64,000 bases of DNA from Klebsormidium nitens (lineage: Eukaryota; Streptophyta; Klebsormidiophyceae; Klebsormidiales; Klebsormidiaceae): assembly GCA_000708835.1 (NCBI GenBank), contig DF237138.1:1-64000 (forward strand). The letters are read 5' to 3'. Shown here one piece after another: positions 1 through 11,963 of the stretch (positions are counted from its first letter, which is position 1; each line of letters opens with the position of its first letter). A program made the translations under genes and the position numbers. The notes under the pieces were generated by a model. That model was not told the origin of the DNA. It saw only the letters and a program-made list of their open reading frames with translations, and searched no databases.

Positions 1-258
1 GGCAAGAAGTGTTAGTCTAGAAGCTTCGGTGCTCGGCCGGCCATAAGCTTAGTCTAAAAAGCTTATCGGACGGTTCCCAGGCGCGCGGTGCACGTGGGTC
101 TTTATCGAACGGTCACTCGGTGAAGCAGTAACCTGGACACGTGGCGTGTAGTGATTCAATAAGTCGATAGCGTATAATAACGGACGATGCGCGGCCGCGA
201 GTTCAGCGCGCAGCCGGGAGTCGGTGCGCAGTCGTGCCGTTACAGTTCAAGTCAATAA
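1..258. other. Window edge, no gene recognised
   Basis: GC-rich non-coding sequence upstream of the transposase-like gene. It contains repeated short words of the type ATCGGACGG and ATCGAACGG. I see no clear promoter or terminal repeat. The 5' end of the downstream gene, including its missing ATG, may lie here or outside the window. Confidence 0.4.
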
Positions 259-3097
259 TTGATTCAGTTAAATTCAGTTAAAAACGAGACTGTGACCTTA
301 AGCGCCTTTCTGAAAGCCTGTGAAGCTCACCCCGACTGGCTGAATCCAATCAGAAGGGAAGTAGTTGCTGAAATAGAGAAATTCTGGACTGCTGAAAAGT
401 GTCTCAGCATCCAGCTGCATTGCAAGGTAGGCCACAGCGAGAAATACCAGCATCTAATCAACCTATCTAGCAAAACCTACAACCCTGTCAAGAAATAGTG
501 GGAAGGAAAAGAACTCTTCCATCCTGGCAGCCAAGTGTTCGTTCCCAAGTTTAGATCCAAGAATGAGGTAGGAGGTCTTCGAACTGAAATCGCAGCGGAA
601 ATTCCTCTCATCCAGGACGAGCAGGGAACTGCTTGCTGGACTGACTTGGAAGCTCTGATTATAGAGACAATCAGGCAAGAAAGAGCAAAAGGGTACTGTC
701 AAAGCAAGCGGCTGATCCAAGAGCTTCAAATCTGGCTGCACTGGGGCGGTGATGCTGCTGGCTGGCTCAGAGGCATTAAGCATTCTAAGTTCGGTTTCAA
801 ACTAGTGGGGGGTGGCAGGGTTTGCAGTCAATCACCCCGGAATCTTAGAACCATCCTGCTCTTTGAGGGCAAGGATAATTACGAGAATTATAATGAATAC
901 ATGCAACCCTTCTTCCCTGTCATGCGCAAGCTGCGCCTGGAGGGACTGATCATTGGCGGAATCCGGTACACATTCAAACAGACAATAGGGGCAGATTACG
1001 TCCTCCTAGCTGAAATCCTAGGTCATGCGGGGCACAGCTGCATACAGGGCTGTGTCTTCTGTCTAATCTTCAAGAAGGATTACGGGCGGCTAATCGACAA
1101 TGGAGGCAAACTTGAACCAGTGCGAGCAGAACCCAGAACCCTTGAGATGGCAGCTCTTGCTGCGCACCGCCCCCTGACCACAGGGCCTGACGTCAAGTGT
1201 AACCACTGCGGCGAGGCCTTCCCTGACCAGGCCGCAGTCCTAGCAAGCAAGGCCCCCGAAAACCCCCAGGCTTACCAGCAAACCCATGCTGGTCAAAAGT
1301 TTGGCTGCCCCCCCCTCTTCGACTTCCAAATCACAGACATCTTGCTGTGCATTCTCCACACCCTCCTCAGACTCTCCGCGGTAGTCTTCAAACGCACGAT
1401 CACAGCAAACTGCGACACCCAAGCCAAGGTTGACGCCATCAACTCCTTCATCAAGGAAGCCCATCTGGGCTGCAAGAAAATCAAACTGAAAAAAAAAGAC
1501 GCCCGCAAGACCAAGGACACCGAGGACATCAACTTTATTGGCAGGTGAGCTCACCTGCTGGTTTGCCTTGCATTGCATTGCCCCCCTTGCATTGCCCCGT
1601 GCATCTGACTACAGCACTTGCATTTTGCAACCCCCCTTTTGCCACTCTGCTTCGTGCATGCCTGCCTGCTTGTTCATCCTGCTGATTCATCCTCTACTGC
1701 GCTGCGCTGTCCTGCTTTGCGCTGCGCTGTCCTGCTTTCCTGCACTCCTGCTCTCCTGCTCTCCTGCAACAAAAACATAAAGAAGTATTAAATCGAATAC
1801 TTTTATGTACACTGCAGGGAGGCCAGGGTGCTCATGCACCCAGACATGTACAACACGCTGCTGACCATCGCCATCGAGGACCCTGGGAAGAGAGCTTTGA
1901 ACGAGAAAGTGTGGGCGGGCCTGAGCACCTACAACTCAGAGCTGCTGAAGCCCATGCTGAACCCGGCAGACGCAGCAGAGCGCTTGGTGAAAAGCGGTGT
2001 TGTTCAGGAGAAGGGAGTGGGTTTCCTGAGAGCATTCTCAGACGTCGCTGGGGTGGAAAACGCAACACTCTACTGTCACATGGCGGTCACCCACCTGCCA
2101 GAGATGGTGCGGGACACGGGGGTGGACCTGTCGGAGGTGTCCCAGCAAGCCCTGGAACACGCTCTGAAGCAGGTCAGGTCCACATCTCAATCTCCTCGTC
2201 CTCCTCCAGCACCTGCAGACAAGAAAGAAGCACTTAGCTTTTCTTTCAATGCAACACCCTGAAGAAAAACCTTTCTCCTTTGAAACTGCTTGCCCCCTGG
2301 CTGGTCAGCGATCCCAAGTCGTTGAGCGGTGACACTTTCTAGAGAGCAACCCCCTAATAGCCGGCCAACGTACGCCCTGGCCCGCACGTTCTGGGGTGCC
2401 CACATCAGAAGTGTCCTATTACAAGATGCAATTCTACTTTGTTGACGATTTGATTCCGAATTTGTTTCTTTTGCAGGGCAAGAGCGACATGCGAGACTTC
2501 TCCAACAAGCAGCTGATAGGCGAGCACATGGGGTTGGGGAGAAATCAGCAGGTGATGGCAAAGGAGCGGGAGAGAGTGCACTTGGAGCAGAGGGTTGAAA
2601 TGCCCCTGTCCCGCAATGTCAGAAGGCAGCTGGGCGACGGGTCGAAGGAGATAGACAAAGCTGTCGAGCGGGCAGAGAAGAAGGGGCTCCTGGTGAGCAA
2701 AAGTCAGCAGCAGGTTGACAAGCTGGTAGCCAAAGGGAAGCAGAAAATGGACGAGTTGGTGGCGGGGGTGTTGGAGGACAGGCTCACCTTGCCCCCTATC
2801 CCAGAGGAGGATGCAGCGCCTGCAGTCCCTGCGCCTGCGCCTGCTGCGCCTGCGGAGATGGAGGCCCCCTTGCCTCTCCCCTTGGCAGCAGCTGAAGGCC
2901 TCGAGGTGCCGGCGATCATCCTCGAGACAGCACCAGGGGACAGCACACTGCCATCCCCCAGCACCATCGGGTGCGGCGGCGATGCTGGGGCGCGCGGGGC
3001 GGGCAGGGGCGGGGCAGCCAGGGGGGCAGCCAGGGGAAGGGCCAGGGGGACGTTCATAGGTGGCCGGAGAGTACCTAAGAATGCGAGAGCATTGTAG
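259..3097 (+). pseudogene. Decayed transposase-like/domesticated transposon protein, 3 exons with an in-frame stop
   Basis: The reading frame runs 259-1544, 1818-2172 and 2477-3097. The donor at 1545 (AG|GTGAGC) and the acceptors at 1816-1817 and 2475-2476 keep phase. The donor after 2172 (GTCAGG) is weak. The protein has a C-x2-C cluster (residues HSCIQGCVFC), a second cluster CNHCGEAF, a CPPLFDFQITDILLCILH segment, and a C-terminal block CHMAVTHLPEMVRDTG followed by SQQALEH. Together these resemble the large RNase-H-like transposase-derived proteins common in algae and basal animals. The family call is from memory of the pattern, not a search. The C-terminus ends in an Ala/Pro-rich and then Gly/Arg-rich tail. 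A TAG at 496-498 interrupts an otherwise continuous frame: coding resemblance continues directly across it (TYNPVKK, stop, WEGKELFHPG). No ATG precedes the conserved region, so the gene is probably inactive or its true 5' end is missing. Confidence 0.6.
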
Positions 3098-3187
3098 AAG
3101 TTAGAAAGTAAGAAAGTAGATGGTAAATTAGACAAGAGAAAGTGCTAGGAACTCAACACTCTCGTGCATGACGAACATGAACTGTGT

Positions 3188-4157
3188 TTAAAACCACCAA
3201 TTACCTGGATCACCCCTGTCCTCCCTCCATGACTCATCCTGCCGCTCTTCTGGACGCAATGCGAAGTAACTGTGCTGCATTTCCTCCCTTCTCAACCTGT
3301 CTGCTGTCAGTCTAGCCTGATCTCCATGATAAGTCTCGAGCAACAGCGCCTCTGAATGCTCGACCATGGACTTTGTCAACCGAGAATTTGCCGCAATCAA
3401 AAGCCCCCTTTGCCAAATCCCGGAACTTTGCCTCGACAAAAGGCCAACCCTCTGCTGGTTCTTGCATTGAGTTGGCCCTGTTAATGACCCCCCGGATTGA
3501 CATTGAGATCCAGCCAAAGGTGATGCTAACCCTCGAACCAGCTACTTTGCTCTCTGTATGAACTGCTCGGACGGGGGGCACTACCATGACCATCTCCCCA
3601 CTAGAAAAGATCTTGCATGATGAGTAACCCCTTTCTGATTCAATCCAATGGAAGCAGCAGAGCGTTTCCACCGCAGAACAGGTCTCCAGCAGCCTGATGT
3701 ATGTCTTTACATTGGTGGTCTGCCACTGGCCCTCCTCATACTCAGACTCGAAGATTGAATGGAAGGCATCAAAAGGGACAGGCGGTTCTGACGACCAATT
3801 CACCCCACTGTGCTCTGAAAAGGTCAACCGCCTGAACATGCATTTCCTCCACCACTTCAAGTATTCCCTGTCGTCGATCATGTGGATGTGGTGGTTTTCA
3901 TGATTGAACGCCAGCACTGTGTCAGCCCACTTAGCATTGCACTCCCTACAGCGCAGAGACTTCCCAGAAAGTTTCTGCCCATCCTTAGGACAAAAGCGGA
4001 AAAACTCAGACCCCGCCCCAGCAGTGAGCTTGTAAACCCCCTCAAGTCTCAAAATCTTCTCTTCTTCAAGCTCACGAGACTTAGCTGCAGAGTGCTTGGG
4101 CCGCTTCCTGTCGCAGAACCGGCCAGTCTCCCTCATCTTGCGCTCCCCCCCCGCCAT
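3188..4157 (-). pseudogene. Unrecognised protein, probably frameshifted, convergent with the transposase-like gene
   Basis: The main frame reads from the ATG at 4157 (MAGGERKMRE) down to 3312. I do not recognise the family. It contains a possible zinc pair, FCPKDG then CRECNAKW, followed by HENHHIHMIDD and several Trp/Cys-rich stretches (EYLKWWRKCMF). Near 3440 the coding character appears to move to a second frame that runs to 3188 (KSMVEHSEALLLETYHGDQ, then RREEMQHSYFALRPEER), which suggests a frameshift. An ATG further upstream at 4259 exists, but the residues it adds come from a CAGCCC-type simple repeat and are unlikely to be real. Its position tail-to-tail with a transposase-like gene makes it a candidate second gene of the same element. 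That is inference. Confidence 0.4.
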
Positions 4158-4187
4158 GCAGGTTGCTTTTGCCAAACAAGCAGAGCG

Positions 4188-4255
4188 CAGAGCGCACAGC
4201 CCACAGCAAGCAGCCCACAGCCCGCAGCCCGCAACCCGCAGCCCGCAGCTCGCAC
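4188..4255. repeat. Degenerate CAGCCC/GCAACC simple repeat
   Basis: A run of short units of the type CCCGCAG, CCCACAG and CCCGCAAC. It creates spurious Cys/Gly-rich reading frames on both strands and lies at the 5' end of the minus-strand gene. Confidence 0.8.
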
Positions 4256-4319
4256 ACAACAGGCAACTCTAGGCAGCTCTAAGCAGCACACAGAGGCAGA
4301 AAGCGGAAAGCTGAGGTGA

Positions 4320-5594
4320 TAGCAATGAGAGGTGATAAGACAGGCCGACCTTTGACACGAAGCGACCCAAGCTTGCTAGGTGATGTGACATGCACAGGTT
4401 TGCCCTGCTAAGCGCGCCCCTTTCTCGAGGCTTCTGACCTTGCCGAGTGAGCTTTTCTGCTTATTTGGCAAATTCCTGCGATCAAACCATGGGGGACCAT
4501 GTGAAGATGGCGCAGCCAAATCCTTAGAGGCCAATGATTTTTTTTGACCAGATGCAACGGTGCGCCATCTCAGCATGGACCCTGGTGACAGGCCGCCCTT
4601 TCAAGAAAGATTTAGATATTTGCTCGTGCATGCTCCCGCCATAGGTCGATTCAGCACGTGAAATTTTGGACAGCGCTTCGTCAATGACTACCCTTCGTGC
4701 CTGGCGATTTTGACGGCCTACCTTGCGCGCAGGGTAACGTCCTCCCTATAGATTCAAATTTAAAACATGGTGCGCTCCAGGTGTTGTGCGACTACCAAGT
4801 TGCCCTCTGAAGGTGGTCCGCAGGCCGGTGCCTCCTTTTCACCGGATTTTCCCGCAATTATCAAACGGACGGCTCAGATCTCGTGTCTAGGCTGTCTCCG
4901 ATCATCGGACGGTGAGATGTACGGGGACCGGCCGCAGCCTAGGCTGGTTGTGAGTGTGGCACTAGGACTATAATTCCAACATGCCGCCGTCAAATATCAG
5001 ATACGATCAAAAGGACTGGTGTGAAGGGTTCTCTAGTGTGACTAAATGATTGTGCGTACGTGCATGCTTCTCATCCTTTGATTTGCCGAAATCAAACGGG
5101 AGCCTAGGGTGAGCTATTCAATGATCCGCTTATAGGCTGCAAGCCTGGCGCGTTGATATGCGAAGCTAGCTACCTTGCATGATCGAAGCGCGGGCGGCCG
5201 GACGGCAAAAACTACCTGGCACGGCATATGAGTTGGAAGCGGGCGGCGGCTAATTGATCTGCAATGGATGACAATGATCATGTCGAATTGTATATCGTCA
5301 CATAACATTGAAGCCGTTGCTAGCTTATCGACTGGCTTATCCAGCCTATGCATGCATGATCATGGCATCATATGCGTGCGCGGCACATCGCGCGTCCGAT
5401 CAGTAAGGAGTCATTTGCCACGTCATGCATTTGGCGGCCACGTGACCAGGGCCCGACGTGTAGTAAAACTGTTATTCGTACTCCCCTCACTAGGTCTGCG
5501 TGGTGCATCCCCTGCAAAGAATATGACGATGAAATCTCTCATAAAATCTACAATCCGCCCAAATGATATTCGAAGCACAACTAACATGGGGCTA
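4320..5594. other. Intergenic, no gene seen
   Basis: Only short frames without coding character. Several copies of words such as ATCAAACGG occur (near 4860 and 5087). Upstream of the minus-strand gene it would hold that gene's promoter. Toward 5594 it is the 3' flank of the F-box/WD40 gene. Confidence 0.5.
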
Positions 5595-8500
5595 CTAGCC
5601 CTGGCCGTGATTGAAGTCGTAAGCAGTAAGTGTGTGATCCGTATGCGCACCCACAATCTTTGTCATCCCAGCTCGCACACACAATAGCGGAGCAGTACGG
5701 CCAACCCCTGCTCCGTCTCCAAGCCCTTTCTTCGCTTCGTCTCCTCCGCTGTGCGACGCATCGACCCAAGCTTCCCTCGGCCTTTTCCGTGGAAATGAAA
5801 GCTGGGCCGTAGAAGCCGAGCTAGTTTCTGAACCGCGCAAACCTCTCTCTCCTCTGTCTACTTTCCCCTCGCTGGACAGAGTCGACAACGTGTCGCCTAC
5901 CTTCTCAAGCTGGGCACTACTTTTTCCCGTTAAAGACCGTAAAGTCCGACCGTTCCCCGCATCAAGTATTTGGATTTCCCCGGCTAGATTGGCGCTCACA
6001 ACCAAGCTGGAACTATACTGGGGGCGGTGCACGCTGGAAACGGCTCGGGCATCTGTTCGCGACCACAGGGGTTTTGCGTACCTGCATCAGGATGCGAGAA
6101 GTGCGGCCGTGAGTCATCTAGGTGTCTTTCAGAACCAGTTCGTCCAGTAAAGAGCGTGCTTGGCGGGAGTGGTAAGCTGGAAACGGCGCACGTCTGCTCT
6201 CGACCAAACAGGTTTAGCGTACCTGCATAAGGATGCGAAAAGACTGCCATAATCATTCTGTCCGTCCGTCGGTTCCAATTTGATCCAGTAAAGAAACAAG
6301 CATGTACTGGCGAGAGTGGTAAACGGGAATGGCTCTCGCGTTTGCACGCGACCAGAGGGGTTTCGCGTACCTGCAGAAGCATACAAATAAGCGGCCGCAA
6401 AACTGTCTGCGGATCCGCCAGTAACCATCTGCTGATTACCACAAGACAGACGCGCTCTAAAGAAAAACCAAAGGAGGACGGACTTGGATCCTCATATCAA
6501 CATTGTCCGCAACACCAGAGCGCAGCAACGGCCGAGCGCAGAGAGAAAAGACGAGAAAAGGAGGCTACATGACCGGAATGCGGAAAAGGTAACACAGCGA
6601 TCCAGGTTGTAGCAGTGCGCAGAAACGAGACACTGAAATTTCTGATAAGGCTTCAACGAGCAATGCACACCGAGGGCTCAGAAAAGGCTGTCGAGGAAAT
6701 CTGAGGACCGACCCAGAACTAAGTTCCGCCCCAAGGGTGACTCGTCTGCAAATCATTGCAAAGTCGCTGCGGAAATCGCTCACCTGACGTCCCAACACGT
6801 TAGCCCTCGGGGTGTTGCAGCAAACACCATGGAGCGGGGAGCGTCGAGATGTGCACATGTCACCTCTGCGCATAGAAGACAGACATCGATGAAAACCTTG
6901 GCCGGAGATAGCAGATTTGCGACGTACTCCTCGAAAAGAAGCACAGGCTGCCGTCCGGATGAGCCACCTTTTCAGCCTTTTCAAGAGACTTAAAGATCTG
7001 TGACCAAAGGGAATATGCAATTTATTTCCACATTCACCTTGGCCAGGCTGCTGTGCAGGCTCCATGGTCGCGAGCCTCCGAGAATGTTCTCACAAACGCA
7101 GGCTGCCATTTGGAACACAAGTATCGTTCCGCAAACTCTGTCGCATGATCCAACGCCAGACAAAGATCCAGACTAGGTCCAGAGAAAGGTAAGCTTGCGC
7201 AGGGTGCTAGGACAGCTGGAGTTGAGATTCCCGAGGCCTTTCCCGAGAGCGTACGCTGGCGCCCAGAACACATACAGCCTAGCGGATTCAGTCAAATTGT
7301 TTTCAAATCATAACTCTAAAGTATAGCGGCCTTGCCTTGTGCGGGATGCTGTGGCAGCAGGTTCGCGCTGCGCTCCCCCGAGGAGGCTGCCGAAAGGCAC
7401 AGGCTGCCGTCCGAGGATCCGGTGAGAAGAAGGTCGTATTCCACGTTCAGGGCCACCGTCGTGAGTGCTGCGCTTGAGTGGGGCCTGCAGGTAAGGCAAG
7501 TTTTGTGTCTTTCGGAAATGGACATATCAAGATGCATCTCAAGATACCAAGTTCGCGGCGACTCTTGTTGCCGAGCTCAGTACGCGTCAGATTGTGTAGG
7601 AGACTGAACTTGTCGCCGAGCATCACAGGCGCCAGAAGGTTCCGGAAATTTTGCCACAGCAGAATCCGGGGCTTAACGAGACGGCAACCTCCACATCAGC
7701 AGGTCGACATGAAAGTCTTCGTAGAGAATCGCCCAACCAGTGGGCATCGACTTCTTTCTTGACTCAGCATAGCTTTTGTTTAAGGTGTCAGCTCCGAAAG
7801 CGACATGGCTTCATGTCCCAGAAGCGCTAGCGCAGTCTTCGGCAGGATGCAAATTTGAATAACAGGTTCGCATCCGCCCCCTTGGAGGAAGGAATACATC
7901 TCGCACTGATCGCAGTACTCGGTATCTTTCAAAGCGACGGTGAACAACCTCCAAACAACCTCAGACGCCGGCGTGATAATGACCAGTGGCCTCCAGTGCT
8001 GGAACATTTCTATGAGAGGGCCTTATGAGGGTTAGAGTGAAACTGGTAACTGTGTTTTCAATCCCCCTTTCGACGAGATCTCGAGGACTCGATGCATGCC
8101 TGATAGGAGTTAAAGCTTCGGCTGGAGACAAAGACCAACGACAGGATTTCTCGCGCTGGATCTGTCAAAGCATGAGGGTTTAACGGCTTGGATGCCTGTC
8201 TCAGAATGCTCAAAACAGAAGGCCGAAGACAACAGCTCTTGCTCAAATTTCCGTTGAGGTGTAAGAGCTTGAAGGGGTGGGCATCTACCTGAAAATGCTG
8301 GAAAACAGACTGCCGGAGACAACAACTCCCATTTCAAAACTAGCAAAGCGTGCCAGCGTGAGGTTTTGTGCCTAGCTGAGAATGCTCAAATAACAAATAC
8401 ATCTAGAATGGCTCTCGCTTGTGCTCTGTTAAAGTTTGCGAGCTTGAGATTTTGTCTGCCTACCTGAGAATGCTGGTGATGCTCCCGCTGAAGAGGTCGT

Positions 8501-11500
8501 ACAGGCGGAGGGTGCCGTCCTGGCAGGCGGCGGCTAGGTCGGTGTCATCGAAGCTGCACGCACGGAGTTCAATGGCAGTTTGACACTTCCTCCGTTCTAA
8601 ACTACGGTAAAGCGGGCAAAAGCCGGAGGAAGCAGGCAACTATCGGAGCCCGATATCCAAACATTCACGAAGTCCGCTTGAGGGGCATCAGGATCGAACT
8701 GAAGCGTCACGACGACGTCAGCTCGAGCGAGATGTCGAAGAAGAGAGCTCACCTTATCGCACGCACCCGCTGACCATGGCCCCCTAGAATGCGGAGGAGG
8801 CGGCACTGTCCAGGTTCCGACAGCCGCTTCCATAGGACCACGTCGGCCCCCGCTGCAGCCGCCACCTGGGTCAAGCAAACCCACATGATGAAGCCGGATG
8901 ATCCAGCTGGTCGGACTACTCGGGGTTCAAAACTGACGGTAACCAATGAGAGCGCCATCTTGAAACAACTTTGGCTCGGCTCACCTCTTCAATAGCGAAA
9001 ATTTGAGTGAGCAAGTTCACGTGTCCGGCAGGTTATGATCATGATGACCCCCCGCAAAGCCAGCGTCTTTGTTTCAACAGCAGCCCGCAGACTCTGCAAG
9101 TTACTGCTACAATGTCACTTCCTATTGAAAAGACACGACACGCGACACGTCCGTTTTAGGGGCTCGTCCTTCGAGTCTTTTACATGGAACATGTTTACGG
9201 AGTTGTCCGCCTAGCTTTTCAATTTCAGGCATCTGTGAAGAAAGGGTCAAAGCTTTCCTTTATCGTCGACATTACAGAACCGCTTTTCAGCAAGTTTTCT
9301 ACTCTGACTCGCCAGTGAAACCTTCGCTTGTTTCAAAGCGGAGCGCGAATTGGCCCACCTTGTGCTGGTCCAATTGCAGGTCAACCACTGGCGAGCGGTT
9401 GGGCGCTTGGAGAGTGCTCAGGCAGCGGCTGCTTGAAAGACTCCACAAGCGCACCGTCTGCAAAAACGGCGAGTGACGTCAAAGTCGTCAAGCCGGATGG
9501 TGTCTGACAGTCACGCCAAGGATTTCTGATCGAATTACGTTCGAGAGAACGTACGGTGTGGCGACTTCATCTGACAATAAAGCTCAGAAAGGGGTTCGGT
9601 GGTTCTGGACTTATGAGATACTGAAACTTACGGGTACACAACAAGCTACTCTAACCTTGATCCACTTGCGACACAGATACCACAGCCACAATGGATCTGG
9701 ATGACCGGACGAGCGAGAGCACACCTCTGGTTACGACCGACGTGGTATGGTCGACGTCAAGGTGGCTTGCGCAGAATTTAGCAAAAGAAACTGGGACGAA
9801 AAGCAACGGTGGAAAAGAAATATTGAAACGTTCCACAGCGAATTAGCACTGGGCCACAGCACAACGGCTATCGAGGAGAGTAATGCAGCCTCGATCAGAT
9901 GCTCTGACCTGTTAAGGAAGTCACGCGCGAATATGTACTTACAAACTGCAGTAGTTGAGATCGACTGCCGTGTGAAAAAACCGTACGGTCCGCTTTATCA
10001 TACTAATCGACAAAGAAGAAGCAGGAACCTTTTTAACGACCTTAACCACGGACTACCTCTCAAATTTAGCTTTTTGTTCCGGGTTGCCAAAATCCTTGCT
10101 TGAATTTCTCAAAAGAAACGCTCCCCAAACATGGTCTAACGGAGATGTTCAGAAGACCAGTCCTCACTGTATCAGAAGATGCGCTGGCCACAATATCCAG
10201 GTCAATCGCGCATGCGTTAACCCTGCACAAAAAAGAAGCAGAGTGGTTTGGACACATTGTATCTGAAAAGATAAGCCAAGCAGACTCGTATTAGTTCTGT
10301 CCAATCGGCTCAGTCGTCCTTTTCGACCTTCCTGATTTTGACCCAGAACAGGCAGGCTGCCTTTGGAAATCCAACCCGGATGCATACAAAGATCGATGCC
10401 AACTGTAAGGTGACGAAGCGGCCAAATCTTAGAGACCACGGCTCTGGTTGCCTGGTATCCCAAGTATGATGCAATACCCTCACGATTTTTGTAGGAGAAG
10501 TAGCTTCGTTTCCGAACCGCAAGATCCTGTGTCTGCCCCAAGAACCGGGACATCAGGACGTTTATTTCGACCAACTTGAAGCAACAGCAAACTGAGAGCC
10601 AAACGGAGCTTCTGAGTCTACTTCTTCACATTCTTGTTTCTGAAAGTTTGATTCTGAAAACGGATCTCTTGAGCGGGCAAGTTTTCTCCAGCTTGGGCTT
10701 TTCGTTGTTCCAATTCTTCCATCACCTTTCGAAATTCGAGAACAGGTGCACTTAATGCCAGAACAACGTCAACCAACATGAGTGATTCTATGTTTGGCTC
10801 CATTGAGAGGCCCAAAACAAACTTCCTCAGGAAACCAAGCAAGAGACATCTGTACCTTTTGGAGTGGCCTTCAAGCGTCCGCAATTGGTAGTCTCCCAAC
10901 AGGAGGCTCTTCCGATGCTCCTTGTCAACAAGGCATGCCTTCCAGTCGGGTGGGTCCGCCATCCCTCTTCTCGGTGGATTCTGAGTCCCACCTGGTCCTC
11001 CGCCATACCTTCCATTGTACAGGGTTTGCCAAAGGCCGGGGGACGCCTGGATAGATGCACGCCTAGGATCACAGAAGTCTCGTGTCAAAAAGAAAATTAG
11101 AACGTGGGGTAAGGCTACAAAAGAATATAGGGGGCAAGTGGCCGACAACATTCCAATCCATGAAGCAAGCAGAAAGTTTTTTCAGGAAATGATACGTTAC
11201 TTTGATGAAGACTTCGAAGGAACTACGCATTGCAAAGTGAGAGCTGCAGAGACCTTGGTACTGTGGGATACAAATGGATTTTTAGGCTTGGAGACGTCAA
11301 AGACACGTCAACAAGACTGATGGTTATGGTTATTTGCCACGTCTTCATGCCCTGGTTCTTTATGCCCTGACAAAAACGTAACTTTTTGTGAAACTTTTCA
11401 TAACAGTTTGGTTTGCAAAGTGGTGGTACAGTCCGCTGGCTTTCTGCAAGTCAGTCTTGATTGCGAATAACTGGAGACAATACCATGAAGATCTGCTTCT

Positions 11501-11963
11501 GAATCATAGCTACATTTTCAGATCAGTCCTCAACTGTACGCTGGGCTGTCACTCTGATACAATCAGAAGCTTGATGTTCAAACTTGCCTGTCCCCCATTG
11601 TAGCAGACCATGCTCCAATTCTGCAGTTAGTTCCTCGACTTTCATCACTTCAACTAACTGTTGCTTTGTGTTTTAAAGCTTCATCTGACGAAGCTTCCCT
11701 GTCAAAGATTGAACTGGAGCAGTAATCCAGCATAACTGATACGAGTGAAGTTTTTTCCGATGTTGTTACTTTGACAGCAATGGGTGGACTGCATGAAAAG
11801 GGAAAAACAGCCGCTTGACAGCAAAGCAATGCCACGACCATGAGAAGCGGCCAGCTCACCAATCACTAGACACCGCAGCGCATGCAGCCACCTGGGTTGC
11901 ACTGAGGCGTTTCAGGATGTGGTCCAGGCAGTCGAGGGGAAGAGCAGACGGCCTCTCCTTCAT
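5595..11963 (-). CDS. F-box/WD40 repeat protein (probable SCF substrate receptor)
   Basis: Exons on the minus strand: 11963-11860, 11062-10856, about 9724-9656, 9457-9359, 8865-8753, 8553-8464, 7484-about 7336, and about 6043-5595. Exon 1 encodes the F-box start (LPLDCLDHILKRLSATQVAA). With exon 2 it forms the full motif, ending SPGLWQTLYNGRYGG, which is the Skp1-binding helix pattern. WD40 blades follow: LRTLEGHSKR, QTVRLWSLSSSRCLSTL, ADVVLWKRL with LLRILGGHGQRVRAI, CQDGTLRLYDLFSGSI, LLLTGSSDGSLCL, and LVVSANLAGEIQILDAG. Such proteins recruit targets to an SCF ubiquitin ligase. The order resembles plant F-box/WD40 proteins of the FBX2 type, which is a weak call. Junctions 1-2, 4-5, 5-6 and 6-7 keep phase. 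Junction 3-4 is one base out of frame and junction 7-8 is unresolved: exon 7 seems to end at a GC donor (AAG|GCAAGG). The acceptor next to the start codon at 11963 (CTGCAG just upstream) leaves room for a further 5' exon. Confidence 0.8.
5990..6425 (-). repeat. Three tandem copies of the exon 8 acceptor region of the F-box/WD40 gene, period about 145 bp
   Basis: The working exon 8 start near 6033-6043 carries GCCGTTTCCAGC on the minus strand. Related units recur at about 6140-6270 and 6280-6420. All share, on the plus strand, a CGCGACCA..GGGTTT.GCGTACCTGCA core and a CGGGAGTGGTAA..GGAAACGG type segment. The two extra copies lie in the intron, upstream of the working acceptor. Confidence 0.75.
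6860..7120 (-). repeat. Decayed copies of F-box/WD40 exon 7 inside the following intron
   Basis: Minus-strand sequence at about 6990-6890 can be read as PDGSLCFFSRSTSQICYL, a degraded version of the exon 7 WD40 blade (SDGSLCLSAASSGERSANLL). It carries the nucleotide word GGACGGCAGCCTGTGC, shared exactly with the exon. A weaker copy of the same word lies near 7090-7110. Confidence 0.65.
8165..8480 (-). repeat. Tandem decayed copies of the exon 6 donor end, period about 80-95 bp
   Basis: The working donor at 8463-8462 (CATTCTCAG|GTAGGC) is followed, going downstream on the minus strand, by three related units. They are centred near 8375 (GCTGAGAATGCTCAAA), 8290 (ACCTGAAAATGCTGGAAAA) and 8200 (TCTCAGAATGCTCAAAA). 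Each carries a shared flank of the type GACAACARCTC. Confidence 0.7.

Noticed and set aside
1240-1578. 112-codon minus-strand frame
   Set aside because: Shadow of the transposase-like exon.
6565-7065. 166-codon minus-strand frame as a possible separate gene
   Set aside because: Its content is better explained as decayed copies of WD40 exon 7 read partly in another frame.
7780-8007. Minus-strand frame as an extra F-box/WD40 exon
   Set aside because: No WD40 pattern. Exons 6 and 7 already join in phase without it.
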